From an uncultured Oscillospiraceae bacterium (GTDB lineage: Bacteria > Bacillota > Clostridia > Oscillospirales > Acutalibacteraceae), in the NCBI GenBank assembly GCA_900556765.1, contig USQH01000004.1, forward strand, positions 1 to 26,134: a stretch of 26,134 bases of DNA. The letters are read 5' to 3'. The translations under genes and the position numbers were made by a program. How positions within the stretch are numbered: the first letter of the stretch is position 1; every line of letters begins with the position of its first letter. Positions 22,675-26,134 of the stretch are shown here, in pieces. Under the pieces are notes generated by a model. That model did no database searches and was not told the DNA's origin. It saw only the letters and a list, made by a program, of their open reading frames with translations.

Positions 22675-23439
22675 ATGCCGACAGTTAAAGAAATCTACGA
22701 TATGCTCGACTGCTGGGCGCCGTTTAACACGGCACTTGGATTTGATAACGCGGGACTGCTGGTGGGCAGCGGTGACCGAGCGGTGAGCAAGGTTGCTGTT
22801 TGCCTCGATATTACTGCTGACGCCGTATCAAGAGCGTCTGCGTTGGGCGCTCAGCTTATCGTTTCGCATCACCCCGTTATATTCGATCCGATGCGTTCGA
22901 TTGACACCGCTCATCCGGTTTACCGTCTTGCTGCCGCCGACATCTCCGCCGTATGCGCTCATACCAATCTGGACGCGGCGGTTGACGGCGTAAACGACGC
23001 GCTTGCGCACGCTCTCGGCATGGAAAATGTGCAGCCGCTGACCGACGGGGACTCAGATTATCCGCCGATGGTGCGTATCGGTGATGTGCCGAAAATGAGC
23101 GCCGACGAGTTTGCGGCATTTATAAAGCAGAGACTCGGCGTCGGCGGCGTAAAATATGTGCCGACAGCTAAAGCGATACGCCGAGTTGCCGTTTGCGGCG
23201 GCGCCGGCGGCGAATTTGTTTTCGACGCTCTGAAAGACGGATGCGACGCATTGGTTACGGGTGAAAGCAAACATCATCTTAATCTCTTTGCCCGTGAAAA
23301 CGGAATCGCACTTTATGTCTGCGGCCATTTCGCTACCGAGCAGGTCATTAAAAATCGCATTGCAAAGAGACTTGCCGATAGTTTCGGTTCGCTTGAGGTC
23401 ATTGTACTTGACGAGAGTGATCCTGCGAAATATTTGTGA
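22675..23439 (+). CDS. Nif3-like dinuclear metal-center protein (GTP cyclohydrolase I type 2 / YqfO family)
   Basis: This family forms hexamers with a two-metal site; the physiological function is not settled. The 254-aa product has GFDNAGLLVG near the N-terminus, the metal motif SHHP (H65, H66), AHTNLDAAVDGVN, and the C-terminal CGHFATEQ. It is the short form and lacks the extra central domain (about 110 residues) of B. subtilis YqfO. GGAGG precedes the ATG, 4 bp after trmK, consistent with co-translation. Confidence 0.93.
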   Translation: MPTVKEIYDMLDCWAPFNTALGFDNAGLLVGSGDRAVSKVAVCLDITADAVSRASALGAQLIVSHHPVIFDPMRSIDTAHPVYRLAAADISAVCAHTNLDAAVDGVNDALAHALGMENVQPLTDGDSDYPPMVRIGDVPKMSADEFAAFIKQRLGVGGVKYVPTAKAIRRVAVCGGAGGEFVFDALKDGCDALVTGESKHHLNLFARENGIALYVCGHFATEQVIKNRIAKRLADSFGSLEVIVLDESDPAKYL

Positions 23440-23486
23440 TTATGAAATAGCAAATCTTTGATTTTATTTGTGGGAGATGAGCAAAG

Positions 23487-25220
23487 ATGCCGCTTGACGG
23501 TGGATTTATATACAATTTGCGCCGCGAAATTGAGTCGGTCGCCGCTGAAACGCGAGTGGATAAGGTGTGCCAACCGTCGCGGGACGAAATAGTTCTCTTT
23601 TTACACAAAAAAGGCTTTTCGGGGAAAATACTTTTTACGCTGAGTGATCCGCGATTTCATTTCACAGAACTGAATTATGAAAATCCCGCTCAGCCTCCCA
23701 TGTTCTGTATGCTCATGAGAAAGTATTTTATCGGAGCTAAGTTTGCCGGAACAAATCAGGATGGGCTGGAACGAGTCGTCCGCTTTGATTTTGACAGTTA
23801 CAACGAGCTTGGCGACAGCATAACCGTGTCTATCGTCGCCGAGATAATGGGCCGTAATTCCAACCTGATACTGCTCGAAAACGGACGGATAATCGACGCG
23901 CTGCGCCGTTCGTCGGCGGAGGACAGCAAACGCATGATACTGCCCGGTGCGGCGTATGAACCGCCGCAGCGTCAGGAAAAGCTAAATTTACTCGATCATG
24001 ACAGCGCTCAGATAGCCGCTGCGGTGCGCGCCGCCGACGGCAGACTGTCCGACCGCATAATGAACACTGTCGACGGAGTATCTCCGCTCATTGCTCGTGA
24101 GCTTGCTTTACGCGCCGCAGGCAGTGTCGATGCCGATTCATTGGACGATACGGCATATATGCGCTTGCGCGGAGCTGTTGATTCAATAAGAACCGCTGTC
24201 GAAAACGGTACACCGACAGTTATTTTTCGCGGCGATGACAAGCCGTACGATTTTTCGTATACCGATATCGTTCAGTACGGCTCGCTTGCACAGTGCAAAA
24301 CCTTCGATTCATTCAGCCATCTGCTGGATGAGTTTTACGGCGATCGCCGCCGCGAGGAGAATATGCGTCGCCGTACACGCGACCTGATGAAGGTGCTGAC
24401 TACTTCGGTCGAGCGTATTTCGCGAAAAATGAATAAACAGCGTGCCGAACTTGCCGCCTGCAAAGACAAAGAGCACCTTCGTATCTGCGGCGAGCTTATC
24501 AAGGCTAACATTGCCGCTATACCGCGCGGCGCGTCGGTGTGCGAGGTCATGAACTACTACGATCCCGACTGCGGCACGATGAGGATACGGCTGGATGAAA
24601 AGCTGTCTCCCGCGCAAAACGCGCAAAAGTACTTCAAGGACTATAAAAAAGCTTACACAGCCGAGGAAAAGCTGACCGTTCTTATTTCCGACGGCGAACA
24701 GGAGATTGCCTACCTTGACAGCGTGTTTGACGCTCTGTCGCGAGCCGAATGTGAGAGCGACATCGCGGAAATACGCGCCGAACTTGCCGACGGGGGATAT
24801 ATTCGCCGTCAGCCGCAGGGAAAGAAGCAAAAGAGCCGCCCGCTTGCCCCTTATCATTATGTTTCGGACGACGGCTTCGATATTTACGTCGGCAGAAATA
24901 ATCGCCAAAATGACCTGTTGACGCTGAAAACCGCCGCACGTTCCGATATCTGGCTGCACACAAAGGGAATACACGGCGCTCATGTAATAATTGACACGCG
25001 TGCCGGTGAAGTGCCGGACAGCACCGTCATGCTTGCAGCACAGATTGCGGCATATCACTCAAAGGGAAGACAGTCGTCATCGGTCCCGGTCGATTATGTT
25101 CGCGTGGCAAAGGTGAAGAAACCGGCAGGAGCGCGCCCAGGCATGGTCGTTTATGACGGGTACAGCACACTGTATGTTACCGCTGATGATGAAACGGTGA
25201 AAAGGCATATTGCACAATAA
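23487..25220 (+). CDS. rqcH: Ribosome quality-control protein RqcH (NFACT / Rqc2 homologue)
   Basis: RqcH binds stalled 50S-peptidyl-tRNA complexes and recruits tRNA-Ala to add C-terminal alanine tails to incomplete proteins. Older annotation calls the family fibronectin-binding protein. The 577-aa product has the NFACT-N domain (about 1-210, with LMRKYFIGAKF and EIMGRNSNLIL), a helix-hairpin-helix part, a long charged coiled coil (about 270-440), and the NFACT-R domain. That domain has the conserved DIWLH at 487-491 and GAHVII. Length and domain order are those of full-length RqcH. The ATG has GGGAG ten bases upstream and lies 47 bp after the nif3-like gene. It is the last gene of the long plus-strand run. 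Confidence 0.94.
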   Translation: MPLDGGFIYNLRREIESVAAETRVDKVCQPSRDEIVLFLHKKGFSGKILFTLSDPRFHFTELNYENPAQPPMFCMLMRKYFIGAKFAGTNQDGLERVVRFDFDSYNELGDSITVSIVAEIMGRNSNLILLENGRIIDALRRSSAEDSKRMILPGAAYEPPQRQEKLNLLDHDSAQIAAAVRAADGRLSDRIMNTVDGVSPLIARELALRAAGSVDADSLDDTAYMRLRGAVDSIRTAVENGTPTVIFRGDDKPYDFSYTDIVQYGSLAQCKTFDSFSHLLDEFYGDRRREENMRRRTRDLMKVLTTSVERISRKMNKQRAELAACKDKEHLRICGELIKANIAAIPRGASVCEVMNYYDPDCGTMRIRLDEKLSPAQNAQKYFKDYKKAYTAEEKLTVLISDGEQEIAYLDSVFDALSRAECESDIAEIRAELADGGYIRRQPQGKKQKSRPLAPYHYVSDDGFDIYVGRNNRQNDLLTLKTAARSDIWLHTKGIHGAHVIIDTRAGEVPDSTVMLAAQIAAYHSKGRQSSSVPVDYVRVAKVKKPAGARPGMVVYDGYSTLYVTADDETVKRHIAQ

Positions 25221-25247
25221 ATAAATAATTATTTGTGTTCTTCATAA

Positions 25248-25277
25248 TTGAAATAAATACAAAAAATATGATAAAAT
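25248..25277 (+). promoter_or_regulatory. Probable promoter of the LRR lipoprotein gene
   Basis: TTGAAA at 25248-25253 and TAAAAT at 25272-25277 are separated by 18 bp, in an A/T-rich stretch 34 bp upstream of the ATG at 25311. Each hexamer has one mismatch. No clear terminator was found between rqcH and this promoter, only an A/T palindrome near 25224-25235. Confidence 0.5.
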
Positions 25278-25310
25278 GAAAATGAATAATTTGCTTTGGG
25301 GGATATATCA

Positions 25311-26134
25311 ATGAGAAAAAACGACTTGCTCCGTTTTGTTGCACTTACAGCAGCGGCAACTTTATCTGCAATGACGCTGATGTGTATTGTTTCATGCGGC
25401 GAAAAAAATGATCGGTCGGCGTCTGACGGAGATAAGAGCGCAGATACATCGACTGCCGATTCATCTCGCGCGTCATACGAGCTTGAAAGCGGAAAGTACA
25501 CTGACGGCGAACTGGTCTATTACATAGAATCGGGCAAGGCGTCAGTCATTAAATATATCGGCACCTCTAAAGAGATTACCGTACCTTCACAGGTGGATGG
25601 AATACCGGTTTCCGAGGTAAGCGGCGATGCATTTGCCGATCTGTCATCTGTGGAAAAAATCACTCTGCCCGACTCTGTTGTGTCGATCGGCGACTTTGCT
25701 TTTTCCTACTGCACGGGTCTTAAATCCGTAACACTTTCAAAGAATTTGTCTATACTCGGCTCATATGTATTCAATCATTGCACCTCTCTGGAGGAATGTG
25801 TTATACCCGATACGGTCAGTACATTACCCAATTCTGCTTTTTACTGCTGCACATCGCTGAAGAAAGTGACGCTGCCGAATTTTATAAACAGTATTCAAAA
25901 GGAGACTTTTTATAATTGCACCTCACTTACCGAGATCGAACTGCCGAAATATGTAGGCGGTATAGGCGAGAATGCTTTTGCAAGCTGCACCGGTTTGAAA
26001 AAGATAATTGCTCCTGACAGTCTTAAAGATATCGGCAAAACTGCATTCAGAGCATGTACGTCGCTCGAAACAGTCGATTTGTCGGCTTGCAGCGGTATCG
26101 GCATCGGAGCAAAGGCATTTGCCGACTGTTCCGG
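25311..26134 (+). CDS. BspA-type leucine-rich-repeat lipoprotein (partial, runs off right edge)
   Basis: The frame is open from ATG 25311 to the end of the window (274 codons, no stop). The N-terminus is a lipoprotein signal: RKN basic start, hydrophobic core, and lipobox IVSC with C29 as the lipidated residue. An Asp/Ser/Thr-rich linker (about 31-55) follows, then a short beta segment. From about residue 100 there are tandem ~23-residue LRR_5 (BspA/Treponema pallidum type) repeats of the pattern AF..CTSLK.V.LP..V..IG. At least six repeats are visible. Such proteins are anchored outside the membrane and usually bind host, microbial or polysaccharide ligands; the ligand is unknown. GGGGGA lies 7 bases before the ATG. 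Repeat number and any C-terminal domain are beyond the window. Confidence 0.88.
   Translation, partial: MRKNDLLRFVALTAAATLSAMTLMCIVSCGEKNDRSASDGDKSADTSTADSSRASYELESGKYTDGELVYYIESGKASVIKYIGTSKEITVPSQVDGIPVSEVSGDAFADLSSVEKITLPDSVVSIGDFAFSYCTGLKSVTLSKNLSILGSYVFNHCTSLEECVIPDTVSTLPNSAFYCCTSLKKVTLPNFINSIQKETFYNCTSLTEIELPKYVGGIGENAFASCTGLKKIIAPDSLKDIGKTAFRACTSLETVDLSACSGIGIGAKAFADCS

Noticed and set aside
24309..25058. 249-codon minus-strand frame
   Set aside because: Antisense to the RqcH coiled coil and NFACT-R domain; no domain or start signal seen.

Overview
The window looks like chromosomal DNA of a Gram-positive Firmicute of class Clostridia, probably an uncultured Oscillospiraceae/Ruminococcaceae-type gut bacterium. 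This rests on the gene families (CwlD-type amidase, RNase J, GdpP, TrmK, RqcH), the typical Firmicutes orders gdpP-rplI-dnaB and tilS-hpt-ftsH, strong purine-rich ribosome binding sites and frequent GTG/TTG starts. Base composition appears roughly balanced. I saw no tRNA, rRNA, CRISPR array, insertion sequence or phage gene.

Layout. (1) Positions 1-3091, plus strand: the last codons of a probable sugar-ABC ATPase and its terminator, then a consensus promoter driving cwlD, radA and a histidine-phosphatase gene. (2) Positions 3267-11160, minus strand, read right to left: comM and mnmA from one promoter, then a second consensus promoter driving a three-gene set of ABC exporter (811 aa), DUF1854 protein and ABC exporter (742 aa). 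A bidirectional terminator near 3200 separates blocks 1 and 2. (3) Positions 11161-11878: a divergent intergenic region with a promoter facing each way and a long structured leader before rnjA. (4) Positions 11879-25220, plus strand: a housekeeping run of rnjA, gdpP, rplI, dnaB, tilS, hpt, ftsH, a DUF1858 gene, trmK, a nif3-like gene and rqcH. From dnaB to rqcH the genes overlap or lie within 47 bp, which suggests one transcription unit. (5) From 25311 a new promoter and a BspA-type leucine-rich-repeat lipoprotein that runs off the right edge.

How the genes work together. Block 4 is an information-processing and quality-control cluster: mRNA decay (RNase J), c-di-AMP turnover (GdpP), ribosome and replication (L9, DnaB), tRNA modification (TilS, TrmK; MnmA in block 2), purine salvage (Hpt), membrane proteolysis (FtsH) and ribosome rescue (RqcH). 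The least ordinary part is the ABC/DUF1854 locus. Both exporters carry an N-terminal PH-like domain and a four-cysteine zinc ribbon. The junction between the first exporter and the DUF1854 gene is a 27-bp tandem repeat that is open in two frames. The second notable item is a frameshift that removes the last ~50 conserved residues of GdpP. The third is the rnjA gene, with a ~144-residue basic N-terminal extension and a leader of about 340 nt.
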